Positions 33,452 through 49,913 of a DNA stretch of 64,000 bases are shown in pieces (position 1 is the first letter of the stretch; the number at the start of each line of letters is the position of its first letter). The position numbers and the translations under genes are program-made. The stretch is taken from contig NZ_BAAAOK010000055.1 in the NCBI RefSeq assembly GCF_039530285.1, positions 1-64,000 on the forward strand. The letters are read 5' to 3'. The notes beneath the pieces are model-generated. The model was not told where the DNA came from and made no database searches. It saw nothing but the letters and a program-made list of their open reading frames with translations. This DNA is from Actinomadura_C alba. GTDB lineage: Bacteria > Actinomycetota > Actinomycetes > Streptosporangiales > Streptosporangiaceae.

Positions 33452-33754
33452 TCATGCTGCCGGACCTCCGAAGATGTCGATCCGCTCGCCCTCGGCCAGG
33501 CTGACGATGGCGCGCTTGGTGTCCTTGCGCTTACCGAAGCCGTGGCGGGTGCGCTTGCGCTTGCCCTGCCGGTTGATCGTGTTCACGCTCGCGACCTTGA
33601 CCTGGAACACCGCCTCGACCGCCTGCTTGATCTGGGTCTTGTTGGCGTCCGGCTGCACGAGGAACGTGTACTTGTTCTCGTCCAGCAGCCCGTAGCTCTT
33701 CTCCGAGACGACGGGCGCGATCAGGACGTCGCGGGGGTCATCGATCTTGCTCAC
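33452..33754 (-). CDS. rplW: 50S ribosomal protein L23
   Basis: 100 residues. DPRDVLIAPVVSEKSYGLL, YTFLVQPDANKTQIKQAVE and GKRKRTRHGFGKRKDTKRA are L23, a docking site for SRP and trigger factor at the tunnel exit. GTG 33754 overlaps the rplD stop by 4 bases (GTGA). Confidence 0.97.
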   Translation of the reverse strand: MSKIDDPRDVLIAPVVSEKSYGLLDENKYTFLVQPDANKTQIKQAVEAVFQVKVASVNTINRQGKRKRTRHGFGKRKDTKRAIVSLAEGERIDIFGGPAA

Positions 33755-34395
33755 TTGTCCGCCCCCTCCCTCTTCATCGTCTTGATCGCCCGGGTCACGA
33801 ACTCGTCGTAACCCTTCTCGGTGAACACCACGTCGTCGCTGCAGAGCACGTCGTAGGTGTTGAGCTGACCGGCCACGAGGAGGTGGACGCTCTGCTCGTT
33901 GCGCAGGCTCGCCCAGGTCACCTCGTCCGTGCCGTCCAGCACCAGCAGGATGTTGCGCGACTCGGTGATCTCGCGCAGCGCGGTCAGAGCGGCCTTGGTC
34001 TTCGGCGTGTCGCCGTCGACCAGCGGGCCGACCACGTGCACCCGGCCGTGCCGGGCCCGGTCGGACAGGGCGCCGCGCAGCGCGGCGGCCTTCATCTTCT
34101 TGGGCGTCTTCTGCGCGTACGAGCGCGGCTGCGGGCCGTGCACGACGCCACCGCCGGCGAACTGCGGCGCGCGGGTCGAGCCCTGACGGGCCCGGCCGGT
34201 GCCCTTCTGCCGGTACGGCTTGCGGCCACCGCCGGAGACTTCGCCCCGGGTCTTGGTCGAGGCCGTGCCCTGCCGGGCCGCGGCGAGCTGCGCCACGACC
34301 ACCTGGTGGATCAGCGGCACGTTGACCTTCGCATCGAAGATCTCGGGCGCCAGCTCGACGTCGGCTCGTGTCGCCTTGGACTGCTGCTCACTCAT
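33751..34395 (-). CDS. rplD: 50S ribosomal protein L4
   Basis: 214 residues from ATG 34395 (SEQQSKATRADVELAPEIF). GGGRKPYRQKGTGRARQGS is the tunnel-lining loop. In gamma-proteobacteria L4 represses the S10 operon; whether it does so here cannot be told. Overlaps rplC by 4 bases. The longer 395-codon open frame upstream is a shadow of rplC. Confidence 0.97.
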   Translation of the reverse strand: MSEQQSKATRADVELAPEIFDAKVNVPLIHQVVVAQLAAARQGTASTKTRGEVSGGGRKPYRQKGTGRARQGSTRAPQFAGGGVVHGPQPRSYAQKTPKKMKAAALRGALSDRARHGRVHVVGPLVDGDTPKTKAALTALREITESRNILLVLDGTDEVTWASLRNEQSVHLLVAGQLNTYDVLCSDDVVFTEKGYDEFVTRAIKTMKREGADK

Positions 34396-35042
34396 GCGCC
34401 CGCTCCCTTCACAGCGTTGCGGACCAGCAGCACGCCGCCGTTCGGGCCGGGGACCGCGCCCTTGATGAGCAGCAGACCCTTGTCCGCGTCCACGGCGTGC
34501 ACCGTCAGGTTCTGCACGGTGGTGCGCGCGTTGCCGTGCCGCCCCGCCATGCGCAGACCCTTGAAGACGCGACCGGGTGTCGCGCAGCCGCCGATCGAAC
34601 CGGGTGAGCGGTGCTTGCGCTGCGTGCCGTGCGAGGCGCCGAGTCCCTTGAACCCGTGGCGCTTCATGACACCGGCAGTGCCCTTGCCCTTGCTCGTGCC
34701 CGTGACGTCGATCTTCTGGCCGGCCTCGAAGACGGCAACGGTGATCTCCTGGCCGAGTTCGTACTCGGTGGCGTTGTCGGTACGCAGCTCGACGACGTAA
34801 CGGCGCGGCGTGACGCCGGCCTTGTCGAACAGACCCGTGCGCGGCTTGTTCACCTTGCGCGGGTCGATCTGGCCGTAGCCGAGCTGGACGGCTGAATAGC
34901 CGTCGGTGTCGGGCGTGCGTACCCGGGTGACAACGCACGGCCCGGCCTGGACGACGGTTACCGGCACCATCCGGCCCTCATCGTCGAAGACCTGGGTCAT
35001 GCCGAGCTTCTCGCCCAGGACGCCCTTTCTCTGCTTACTCAT
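34392..35042 (-). CDS. rplC: 50S ribosomal protein L3
   Basis: 216 residues from ATG 35042. KGVLGEKLGMTQVFDDEGR, SHGTQRKHRSPGSIGG and the long loop near the peptidyl-transferase centre (GRVFKGLRMAGRHGN) are present. Starts 13 bases after rpsJ; codons upstream in the same open frame lie over the rpsJ end and are rejected. Confidence 0.97.
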   Translation of the reverse strand: MSKQRKGVLGEKLGMTQVFDDEGRMVPVTVVQAGPCVVTRVRTPDTDGYSAVQLGYGQIDPRKVNKPRTGLFDKAGVTPRRYVVELRTDNATEYELGQEITVAVFEAGQKIDVTGTSKGKGTAGVMKRHGFKGLGASHGTQRKHRSPGSIGGCATPGRVFKGLRMAGRHGNARTTVQNLTVHAVDADKGLLLIKGAVPGPNGGVLLVRNAVKGAGA

Positions 35043-35055
35043 CTGGGTGCGTCCT

Positions 35056-35364
35056 CTAGAGCTTGATCTCGATGTCGACACCGGCCGGAAGGTCGAGCCG
35101 CATGAGCGAGTCGACCGTCTTGGGTGTCGGATCGATGATGTCGATCAGCCGCTTGTGCGTGCGCATCTCGAAGTGCTCGCGCGAGTCCTTGTACTTGTGC
35201 GGCGAGCGGATGACGCAGTACACGTTCTTCTCGGTCGGCAGCGGCACCGGGCCCGCGACCTTGGCGCCCGTGCGCGTCACCGTCTCGACGATCTTTCGCG
35301 CCGAGGTGTCGATGACCTCATGGTCGTAGGCCTTGAGCCGGATGCGGATCTTCTGTCCCGCCAT
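35056..35364 (-). CDS. rpsJ: 30S ribosomal protein S10 (NusE)
   Basis: 102 residues. QKIRIRLKAYDHEVIDTSA, PLPTEKNVYCVIRSPHKYK and HFEMRTHKRLIDI are S10. It also serves as NusE, linking NusG or NusB to antitermination. First gene of the S10 operon, 102 bases beyond tuf and after the tuf terminator (35419-35454). Confidence 0.97.
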   Translation of the reverse strand: MAGQKIRIRLKAYDHEVIDTSARKIVETVTRTGAKVAGPVPLPTEKNVYCVIRSPHKYKDSREHFEMRTHKRLIDIIDPTPKTVDSLMRLDLPAGVDIEIKL

Positions 35365-35418
35365 GGTGGCCTCGGTGTCCTTTGCTTCTAGTGCCGCTGG
35401 TTGCTTCGCTGTCGTGGT

Positions 35419-35454
35419 GCGGCGGCCCGGTCATTGACGAACCGGGGCCGCCGC
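35419..35454 (-). terminator. Terminator after tuf
   Basis: GCGGCGGCCC (35419-35428) pairs with GGGCCGCCGC (35445-35454), with GGT/ACC extending the stem inside and a 9-base loop. It lies 13 bases past the tuf stop, between the str and S10 operons. Confidence 0.7.
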
Positions 35455-35466
35455 CCGCGTGGGGTC

Positions 35467-36660
35467 TTACTTGAGAATCTTGACGACGCGGCCGGCACCG
35501 ACGGTGCGGCCACCCTCACGGATCGCGAACTTGAGACCTTCCTCCATCGCGATCGGCTGGATGAGGTCCACCTTCATCTCGGTGTTGTCGCCCGGCATGA
35601 CCATCTCGGTGCCCTCGGGCAGGTTGACGACGCCGGTCACGTCCGTGGTCCGGAAGTAGAACTGCGGACGGTAGTTGTTGAAGAACGGCGTGTGCCGGCC
35701 ACCCTCGTCCTTGGACAGGATGTAGACCTGCGCCTCGAACTCGGTGTGCGGGGTGTTGGTGCCCGGCTTGATGACACACTGACCGCGCTCGACGTCCTCG
35801 CGCTTGATGCCACGCAGGAGCAGGCCGACGTTGTCGCCCGCCTGACCCTGGTCGAGCAGCTTGCGGAACATCTCGACACCGGTGACGGTGGTCGTGGTGG
35901 CCTGCTCCTGGATGCCGATGATGTCGACGGTCTCGTTGACGTTCACGACACCGCGCTCGATCCGGCCGGTGACGACCGTGCCACGACCGGTGATCGAGAA
36001 GACGTCCTCGATCGGCATGAGGAACGGCTTGTCGGTCTCACGCACCGGCTCGGGGACGTTCTCGTCCACGGCGGTCATGAGCTCGACGATCTTCTCGCCC
36101 CACTCGGCGTCGCCCTCGAGCGCCTTGAGCGCCGAGACGCGCACGACCGGAACGTCGTCGCCCGGGAACTCGTAGTCGCTGAGAAGCTCACGGACCTCGA
36201 GCTCCACGAGCTCCAGGATCTCCTCGTCGTCGACCATGTCGGCCTTGTTGAGGGCCACGACGATGTACGGCACGCCGACCTGGCGGGCGAGCAGCACGTG
36301 CTCCTTGGTCTGCGGCATCGGGCCGTCGGTGGCGGCCACGACCAGGATCGCGCCGTCCATCTGCGCGGCACCCGTGATCATGTTCTTGATGTAGTCCGCG
36401 TGACCCGGGCAGTCGACGTGCGCGTAGTGCCGCGCCTCGGTCTGGTACTCGACGTGCGCGATGGAGATCGTGATGCCCCGCTCCCGCTCCTCCGGCGCCT
36501 TGTCGATCTCGTCGAACGGCGTGAAGGGATTCAGGTCCGGGAACTTGTCGTGGAGCACCTTGGTAATCGCCGCGGTAAGGGTGGTCTTACCATGGTCGAT
36601 GTGCCCAATGGTGCCGATGTTTACGTGCGGCTTCGTCCGCTCGAACTTGGCCTTGGCCAC
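35467..36660 (-). CDS. tuf: Elongation factor Tu
   Basis: 397 residues. GTPase motifs GHIDHGKTT (P-loop, 18-26), DCPGHADY (G3) and NKADMVDD (G4) are intact, followed by domains II and III ending GRTVGAGRVVKILK. Delivers aminoacyl-tRNA to the ribosome. 81 bases after fusA; tuf often has an extra promoter in that gap but I see no clear one. Confidence 0.98.
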   Translation of the reverse strand: MAKAKFERTKPHVNIGTIGHIDHGKTTLTAAITKVLHDKFPDLNPFTPFDEIDKAPEERERGITISIAHVEYQTEARHYAHVDCPGHADYIKNMITGAAQMDGAILVVAATDGPMPQTKEHVLLARQVGVPYIVVALNKADMVDDEEILELVELEVRELLSDYEFPGDDVPVVRVSALKALEGDAEWGEKIVELMTAVDENVPEPVRETDKPFLMPIEDVFSITGRGTVVTGRIERGVVNVNETVDIIGIQEQATTTTVTGVEMFRKLLDQGQAGDNVGLLLRGIKREDVERGQCVIKPGTNTPHTEFEAQVYILSKDEGGRHTPFFNNYRPQFYFRTTDVTGVVNLPEGTEMVMPGDNTEMKVDLIQPIAMEEGLKFAIREGGRTVGAGRVVKILK

Positions 36661-36741
36661 TGGTGTCTCCTTGTGAATCTGACGCCTTTCGACGTCCGTC
36701 TACGTTTGTTGAAACTGGCTGGCAATACCGGGCGGCAGCGT

Positions 36742-38853
36742 TTATTCGCCCCGCGCCTTCGCGATGATCTCCTGCGCGACGTTCCCCGGAACCTCGGCGT
36801 AGGAGTCGAACTGCATGGTGAATACCGCTCGGCCTTGGGTCTTGCTGCGCAGGTCGCCCACGTAGCCGAACATCTCGGAGAGGGGGACGATGGCCTTGAC
36901 GACGCGGGCCCCGTGGGACTCGTCCATCGCCTGGATCTGGCCACGCCGGCTGTTCAGGTCGCCGATCACGTCACCCATGTTGTCCTCGGGAGTGGTGACC
37001 TCGACCGCCATCATCGGCTCCAGCAGCGTGGGGTCGGCCTTGCGGGCCGCCTCCTTGAACGCCATGGAACCGGCGACCTTGAACGCCATCTCCGAGGAGT
37101 CCACGTCGTGGTAGGCACCGTCACGCAAGGTGACCTTGATGCCCACCAGCGGGTAGCCCGCGAGTACGCCGAACTCCGCGGCCTCCTGGCAGCCCGCGTC
37201 CACGGACGGGATGTACTCCCGCGGGATGCGACCACCGGTGACCTTGTTCTCGAACTCGTAGCCGTCACTACCGCCGCCCAGCGGCTCCAGGTCGATGATG
37301 ACCCGGCCGAACTGGCCGGCACCACCGGTCTGCTTCTTGTGCGTGTAATCGACCTTCTCGACCTTGCGGCGGATGGTCTCGCGGTAGGCGACCTGCGGGC
37401 GGCCGACATTGGCCTCGACCTTGAACTCCCGCTTCATCCGGTCGACCAGGATCTCCAGGTGGAGCTCGCCCATCCCCGAGATGATGGTCTGACCCGTCTC
37501 CTCGTCCGTGCGGACCTGGAAGGACGGGTCCTCCTCGGCCAGCCGCTGGATCGCGGTGCCCAGCTTCTGCTGGTCGACCTTGGTCTTCGGCTCGATGGCC
37601 ACGTTGATGACCGGGGCCGGGAAGGTCATGGACTCGAGGATCACCGGATTGGCCGGGTCGCTCAGCGTCTCGCCCGTGGTGGTGGACTTCAGGCCCATCA
37701 CCGCGACGATGTCGCCGGCGCCCACATGGCCGATCTCCTCACGCTTGTTCGCGTGCATCCGGTAGATCTTGCCGATCCGCTCCTTGCGGCCCTTCACGCT
37801 GTTCAGGACCTGCGTGCCGGCCTCGAGCACACCCGAGTAGACCCGGATGTAGGTCAGCTTGCCCAGATGCGGGTCGCTCATGATCTTGAAGGCGAGCGCG
37901 GAGAACGGCTCGTCCTCGCTCGGCTTGCGAGCGATGACCTTGTCCTCGCTCTTCACGTCGTGTCCCTCGACGGAGGGAACGTCGATCGGCGAGGGCAGGT
38001 AGCGGACGATCGCGTCCAGCAGTGGCTGAACGCCCTTGTTCTTGAAGGCCGTTCCGCACAGCACCGGAGTCAGGTTGCCGGCGATGGTCGCGCGACGGAT
38101 CCCGGCGATCAGCTGGTCCGCCGTGGGCTCGTTGCCCTCGAGGTACAGCTCCATGATCCCGTCGTCGCCCTCGGCCAGCGTCTCGACGAGCCGGTCGTGC
38201 CACTCGCGGGCCGCCTCGGCGTGGGTGTCCGGGATGTCGACGGTGTCGTACATCTCGCCCATCTTGGCCTCGGGGCTCCACACGAGCGCCTTCATCGACA
38301 CCAGGTCGATGACGCCCTTGAAGTCCGCCTCGGCGCCGATCGGCAACTGCAGCACCAGGGGCGTCGCGTTGAGCCGTGACACGATCATGTCGACGCAGCG
38401 GTGGAACTCCGCGCCGACCCGGTCGAGCTTGTTGATGAAGCAGATCCGCGGGACGCCGTAGCGGTCGGCCTGACGCCACACCGTCTCGGACTGAGGCTCA
38501 ACGCCGGCCACGCCGTCGAACACGGCGACGGCACCGTCGAGCACCCGCAGCGACCGCTCCACCTCGACGGTGAAGTCGACGTGCCCGGGGGTGTCGATGA
38601 TGTTGATGGTGTGGTCGGTCTTGTCGACCTCCCACTTGCAGGTCACAGCGGCGGAGGTGATGGTGATTCCCCGCTCCTGCTCCTGCTCCATCCAGTCGGT
38701 GGTGGCCGCGCCGTCGTGGACCTCGCCGATCTTGTAGCTCATGCCTGTGTAGAACAGGATGCGCTCAGTCGTCGTCGTCTTGCCCGCGTCGATGTGGGCC
38801 ATGATCCCGATGTTGCGGACCTTGGCCAGGTCTACACCGGTCTGAGTAGCCAC
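36742..38853 (-). CDS. fusA: Elongation factor G
   Basis: 703 residues. AHIDAGKTTTTERIL (P-loop), DTPGHVDFTVEVERSLRVLDG-type switch II region and NKLDRVGAEF are present, and the domain IV tip (GMGELHLEILVDRM) is intact. Drives translocation. 43 bases after rpsG in the str operon. Confidence 0.98.
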   Translation of the reverse strand: MATQTGVDLAKVRNIGIMAHIDAGKTTTTERILFYTGMSYKIGEVHDGAATTDWMEQEQERGITITSAAVTCKWEVDKTDHTINIIDTPGHVDFTVEVERSLRVLDGAVAVFDGVAGVEPQSETVWRQADRYGVPRICFINKLDRVGAEFHRCVDMIVSRLNATPLVLQLPIGAEADFKGVIDLVSMKALVWSPEAKMGEMYDTVDIPDTHAEAAREWHDRLVETLAEGDDGIMELYLEGNEPTADQLIAGIRRATIAGNLTPVLCGTAFKNKGVQPLLDAIVRYLPSPIDVPSVEGHDVKSEDKVIARKPSEDEPFSALAFKIMSDPHLGKLTYIRVYSGVLEAGTQVLNSVKGRKERIGKIYRMHANKREEIGHVGAGDIVAVMGLKSTTTGETLSDPANPVILESMTFPAPVINVAIEPKTKVDQQKLGTAIQRLAEEDPSFQVRTDEETGQTIISGMGELHLEILVDRMKREFKVEANVGRPQVAYRETIRRKVEKVDYTHKKQTGGAGQFGRVIIDLEPLGGGSDGYEFENKVTGGRIPREYIPSVDAGCQEAAEFGVLAGYPLVGIKVTLRDGAYHDVDSSEMAFKVAGSMAFKEAARKADPTLLEPMMAVEVTTPEDNMGDVIGDLNSRRGQIQAMDESHGARVVKAIVPLSEMFGYVGDLRSKTQGRAVFTMQFDSYAEVPGNVAQEIIAKARGE

Positions 38854-38896
38854 TGTGCTCGCGTCCTCGCGTCTTCTCGTACGTCTGTGGGCTGGA

Positions 38897-39367
38897 TTAC
38901 CAGCGGTAGTGGGCGAAGGCCTTGTTCGAGTCCGCCATCTTGTGGGTGTCCTCGCGCTTCTTCACGCTCGCGCCGAGGCCGTTGCTCGCGTCGAGCAGCT
39001 CGTTCATCAGCCGCTCGGTCATCGTCTTCTCGCGGCGCTGCCGGGAGTAGACGATGAGCCACCGCAGGGCGAGGGTGGTGCTGCGCGCAGGGCGCACCTC
39101 CACCGGCACCTGGTAGGTCGCGCCGCCGACTCGCCGGCTGCGGACCTCGAGGGTGGGCTTCACGTTGTCGAGCGCGCGCTTCAGCGTGACGACCGGGTCG
39201 TTGCCGGTCTTCTCGCGGGCGCCCTCGAGCGCGTTGTACACGATGCTCTGCGCGATCGAGCGCTTGCCGTCCAGCAGCACCTTGTTGATCAGCGCGGTGA
39301 CCAGCGGCGAGTTGTACACCGGGTCAGCGATCAACTGACGCTTGGCGGCAGGTCCCTTGCGGGGCAT
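38897..39367 (-). CDS. rpsG: 30S ribosomal protein S7
   Basis: 156 residues. PRKGPAAKRQLIADPVYNS, NKVLLDGKRSIAQSIVYNA and the C-terminal KREDTHKMADSNKAFAHYRW are S7. It organises the head of the 30S subunit and represses the str operon in E. coli. The start overlaps the rpsL stop by one base. Confidence 0.98.
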   Translation of the reverse strand: MPRKGPAAKRQLIADPVYNSPLVTALINKVLLDGKRSIAQSIVYNALEGAREKTGNDPVVTLKRALDNVKPTLEVRSRRVGGATYQVPVEVRPARSTTLALRWLIVYSRQRREKTMTERLMNELLDASNGLGASVKKREDTHKMADSNKAFAHYRW

Positions 39368-39741
39368 CAGCTCTTCTCCTTCTTCGCGCCGTAGCGGCTG
39401 CGCGCCTGCTTGCGGTTCCGCACACCCTGGGTGTCCAGGGTTCCGCGGATGATCTTGTACCTGACACCCGGGAGGTCCTTCACACGACCACCTCGCACGA
39501 GCACGATCGAGTGCTCCTGCAGGTTGTGGCCGACGCCCGGGATGTAGGCCGTGACCTCGATTCCGCTCGACAGCCGAACACGGGCGACCTTACGAAGCGC
39601 GGAGTTCGGCTTCTTGGGCGTCGTCGTGTAGACGCGCGTGCAGACACCCCGGCGCTGGGGGCTCCCCTTAAGCGCGGGCGTCTTGTTCTTGGTCACCTTG
39701 TCCTGGCGGCCCTTTCGGACCAGCTGCTGGATCGTGGGCAC
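39367..39741 (-). CDS. rpsL: 30S ribosomal protein S12
   Basis: 124 residues from GTG 39741 (PTIQQLVRKGRQDK). Lys43, Lys88 (in GRVKDLPG) and Asp89 are wild-type, so no streptomycin-resistance change is present at the classic sites. The upstream open frame to 40023 is noncoding leader. First gene of the str operon, with a promoter at 40002-40030. Confidence 0.98.
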   Translation of the reverse strand: MPTIQQLVRKGRQDKVTKNKTPALKGSPQRRGVCTRVYTTTPKKPNSALRKVARVRLSSGIEVTAYIPGVGHNLQEHSIVLVRGGRVKDLPGVRYKIIRGTLDTQGVRNRKQARSRYGAKKEKS

Positions 39742-40001
39742 CGCGTCTCCGTCTTCCCTCGTACCGAGCCGGTAAGTCTTCTCTGGGCGATCGCACTCGC
39801 GTGCAACCTTCAATCGCAGCCCCTTGCGAGGCTGTGACCTGCCGGTTTCCCGACCTCTCCGACCCCCGCGGTCGGGCGTGTCGCGCCCGCCGCAATCCAT
39901 CCGGCCCGCGAAGGCCGAACCGAGCCGGGGAGTTGAATGCGGCGCACGGCAGAGCCAGCACACACGCATGACGGCCCGCTTTGCCGCGGGCACGAAGGGA
40001 A

Positions 40002-40030
40002 AGACTACCCACCCACGTACCAAAGGTCAA
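40002..40030 (-). promoter_or_regulatory. str-operon promoter
   Basis: -35 TTGACC (complement of 40025-40030), exact 17-base spacer, -10 TAGTCT (complement of 40002-40007). Transcription would start near 39995, about 254 bases before rpsL. Confidence 0.7.
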
Positions 40031-40095
40031 AGCGAGCGGTCGATCCCGTCGGAGGGCAGCCTACAACCGCCCCTGTCTTCTCCTGTGCGGAACGA

Positions 40096-40129
40096 CAGAA
40101 TGCCGACGGTTGTTCCCGTCGGCATTCTG
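40096..40129 (-). terminator. Terminator after the Tyr/Gly/Gln-repeat gene
   Basis: CAGAATGCCGACGG (40096-40109) pairs perfectly (14 bp) with CCGTCGGCATTCTG (40116-40129) around TTGTTC. It lies about 40 bases past the stop at 40170 and isolates that gene from the str operon. Confidence 0.8.
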
Positions 40130-40169
40130 CCCGAGGCCCGTCGCTCTGGGAAGGACCCGTCCGCCCGCG

Positions 40170-41945
40170 TCAGAGGACGAACGCGACGATCACCACGATC
40201 GCGATGACGACCACCAGGCCGACACCGATCCCGATCAACAGCTTGCTCCGCGACTTCTCTCCGCCCTCGGAGTACCCGGAGACGTTGCCGTAACCCGGGT
40301 AGGCCGCCTCGGTGCCGTGCCGGCCCTGCGGTTGACCGTAGGCCGCGTGCTGCCCGTAGCCCTGCTGACCCTGCTGACCGTGCTGACCCTGCGGCTGACC
40401 GTAGGCCGCGTGCTGGCCATAGCCCTGCTGTCCCTCGGGCTGGCCGTAACCAGGCTGCCCCTCAGGCTGGCCGTACGTCGGCTGGCCGTACGCCGGCTGA
40501 CCCTCGGGCTGGCCGTAGGGCTGCTGGTAACCCTGCTGCGGCTGCTGACCGTAGGGCTGCTGGTAGCCGCCGCCCTGCTGCTGGCCGTAGCCCGGCTGGC
40601 CATAGGGCTGCTGGTAGCCCTGCTGCCCGCCGTACGGCTGCTGTCCCGGATCGGTGGACGGCGATGACCATTGCTGCCCGCCCTGGTCCGAGTGCCCCTG
40701 TCCGCTCTCGGGGAAGGCGGGCGACTCCTCGGCGGCCCGGAAGGCCTGCGTGGGCTGGACATCCTCGTCCCGGCCCGGCGCCCCGAAGCCCGATCCCTGA
40801 CCGCCGCCGGGGCCGAAGCCCTGATCCGCCGGCGGAACGGTCACGGTCCGGTCGGTGTCCTCCCCGGGCGTACCACCGCCCGGCGCCGACACCAGCGGGA
40901 CGTCCGACGGCAACCGGTAGGCCGGGCCCTGGTCGCCCGCCGGTGGCTGCTCGGCGGGCGGTTCGGTGGAGCCGGTCCCAGGAGCCGGGACGATCATCGT
41001 GCGTTCGGCGGAGGCGTCCGAAGCGGGGGTCTCCGGCGGAGCGGGCCGCGCGTACGGCGACTCCGGCTCACCGTACGCGGGCTGCTGGTCCTGCTGGGGC
41101 TGCCCGTACGAGCCCTGGCCGTAGGCGCCGGCCTGCCCGTAGGGCTGCTCCGGGCGGCCCGGGGCCTCAGGGGCCTGCTCGCCCTGGCCGAACGAACCTG
41201 GCTGCCGCGGGTAGCCGGACTGCTCGTCCTGCCCGCCGTAGACCGGTTGCTGGGGATAGCCGCTCTCCTGGCCGGGTGCCTGCCCGTACGGCTGCCCGCC
41301 GTAGGGCTGCTGCTCCTGCGGCGCGTACGGCTGCCGGCCATAGGGCTCCTGCCCATAGGACTGCTGACCGTACGGCTGCTGCTCCTGCTGGCCGTAGGGC
41401 TGTTGCGGCTGCTGCGGCTGTTCCTGCTGCTGGCCGTACGCCGGCTGCCCGTAGGGCGGCTGCTGCCCGTAGACGGGCTGGTCGACGGGCGGCTGCCCGT
41501 ACGAGGGCGCTGCCGGGGGCTCATAGGGCTGCGGCGCGGCCGGTGCGGCCTCGGGCGGCTGGCCGTAGGACGGCGAGCCGTAGGACCCGGCCGCCGGCCG
41601 GTCCCCGTAGGAGGGCTGTCCCGGTTCCGGCTGCTGCCCGTAGGAGGGCTGGGGCGGCTGGCCGTAGGCGGGCGTGGCCGGGGGCTCCTGCGGCGGCGTC
41701 GGCTGAGACGGGCCGGTGGTCCCGGGCGGCTCGGTGCCGGTGCTCGGTTGTGACGTGCCGCGAGAGGGAGCGCCGAACACGACCGTGCGATCGCCGATCG
41801 GGCGCATCGGCGACGGCCCGGTGTCGCGGCCCTCCTTCGAGACCTCGGGGGTCTCGTCGGTCTCGTCGGTGCGCCCGCCCTGGGGCGGTCGTTGGTCGTC
41901 GGGCAGCGGCCACTGCGGTCCGGGCGTGCCGTCCTGCTCGCTCAT
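40170..41945 (-). CDS. Low-complexity Tyr/Gly/Gln/Pro-repeat protein with C-terminal membrane anchor
   Basis: 591 residues. The N-terminal part is acidic and Pro-rich and contains GDRTVVFGAPSRG, a short motif near residue 45. From about residue 80 to 555 the sequence is dominated by degenerate repeats of the type YGQP, PYGQQ and QPAYG, interrupted by an acidic Pro/Thr part (about 290-400). Only the last 30 residues are hydrophobic (SKLLIGIGVGLVVVIAIVVI), a tail anchor or single membrane pass, with a basic flank (EKSRSK). The composition is prion-like. Unknown function; such proteins could act as disordered membrane-bound scaffolds. ATG 41945 has GAAGGAG upstream. It stands alone between terminators. 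Confidence 0.8.
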   Translation of the reverse strand: MSEQDGTPGPQWPLPDDQRPPQGGRTDETDETPEVSKEGRDTGPSPMRPIGDRTVVFGAPSRGTSQPSTGTEPPGTTGPSQPTPPQEPPATPAYGQPPQPSYGQQPEPGQPSYGDRPAAGSYGSPSYGQPPEAAPAAPQPYEPPAAPSYGQPPVDQPVYGQQPPYGQPAYGQQQEQPQQPQQPYGQQEQQPYGQQSYGQEPYGRQPYAPQEQQPYGGQPYGQAPGQESGYPQQPVYGGQDEQSGYPRQPGSFGQGEQAPEAPGRPEQPYGQAGAYGQGSYGQPQQDQQPAYGEPESPYARPAPPETPASDASAERTMIVPAPGTGSTEPPAEQPPAGDQGPAYRLPSDVPLVSAPGGGTPGEDTDRTVTVPPADQGFGPGGGQGSGFGAPGRDEDVQPTQAFRAAEESPAFPESGQGHSDQGGQQWSSPSTDPGQQPYGGQQGYQQPYGQPGYGQQQGGGYQQPYGQQPQQGYQQPYGQPEGQPAYGQPTYGQPEGQPGYGQPEGQQGYGQHAAYGQPQGQHGQQGQQGYGQHAAYGQPQGRHGTEAAYPGYGNVSGYSEGGEKSRSKLLIGIGVGLVVVIAIVVIVAFVL

Positions 41946-42161
41946 CGTCGGGCTCCTTCAGCGCCGTCCCCCCGGGCGCGTGCGACGCCCGAGTCCTTAC
42001 GGTTCCATCCGAAGACGCACGGCGCGTAAGGCGGCCTTCGGACTATTTCTGTGCCCATCATGTCGGCGCGTCCCCGGCTGAGCTCCATCGCGACCACCTT
42101 CCCGCGATCGCCGGTGCCTCCGCAAATCACCACGCTCTGTGATGGACGGCCGTGATATGAG

Positions 42162-42195
42162 GATGGGGCCGCTTCCGACGGGAAGCGGCCCCATC
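42162..42195 (-). terminator. Terminator after rpoBC
   Basis: GATGGGGCCGCTTCC (42162-42176) pairs perfectly with GGAAGCGGCCCCATC (42181-42195), 15 bp with a 4-base loop, 13 bases past the rpoC stop. The strongest perfect hairpin of the rpoBC region. Confidence 0.85.
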
Positions 42196-42207
42196 TCTGG
42201 TGCTTCA

Positions 42208-46080
<3,873 letters not shown>

Positions 46081-46112
46081 GTTGTGTTCAGTCCCCTGTT
46101 GTCGTTTGAGAA

Positions 46113-49580
<3,468 letters not shown>

Positions 49581-49706
49581 GAGTGGTCCTTCCGAGGGCT
49601 CGCGGCGGTACTGAACGGCGCGCACGCCAGACGGTCCATGAGTGAGACGCAGAGGTGATCCCAGCGGATCTCAAACGTGGATAGTCAGAGGGCAGCGCAA
49701 AGGGGC

Positions 49707-49735
49707 AGTGTAGCCGATTGCCACACTGCTAGCAA
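49707..49735 (-). promoter_or_regulatory. rpoB promoter
   Basis: -35 TTGCTA (complement of 49730-49735), exact 17-base spacer, -10 TACACT (complement of 49707-49712). Transcription would begin near 49700, about 120 bases before the rpoB TTG. Confidence 0.7.
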
Positions 49736-49913
49736 CTCTACCGCCGCAGTATGCATCACAGTTGCCTCGCAGCATCGCTCCTCATCGCCTCCGAGTCAAG
49801 AGCAGACAGGGAGTTTTCGAGCTCTGACCAGCAGTGAGGAAACCCATAGTTTAGGAGACCCCGCCCCACCATGCCACGGAACGATCAGTCCCCCGCGAGC
49901 GGCGCGGCTGCGA

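Larger units (their letters stand above)
39742..40169 (-). other. str-operon leader and upstream spacer
   Basis: 428 bases. It contains the str promoter (40002-40030), a leader of about 250 bases before rpsL with a small hairpin GCCCGC/GCGGGC near its start, and the terminator of the next gene (40096-40129). The leader could carry autoregulation, but I cannot identify a known motif. No gene seen. Confidence 0.6.

Noticed and set aside
35401..38379. 992-codon plus-strand open frame over tuf and fusA
   Set aside because: Antisense shadow of two highly conserved genes; composition shows no protein family.
40300..41700. Repeat region of the Tyr/Gly/Gln protein as a CRISPR or DNA satellite
   Set aside because: Unit lengths vary and stay in frame, without spacers; it is a coding repeat.
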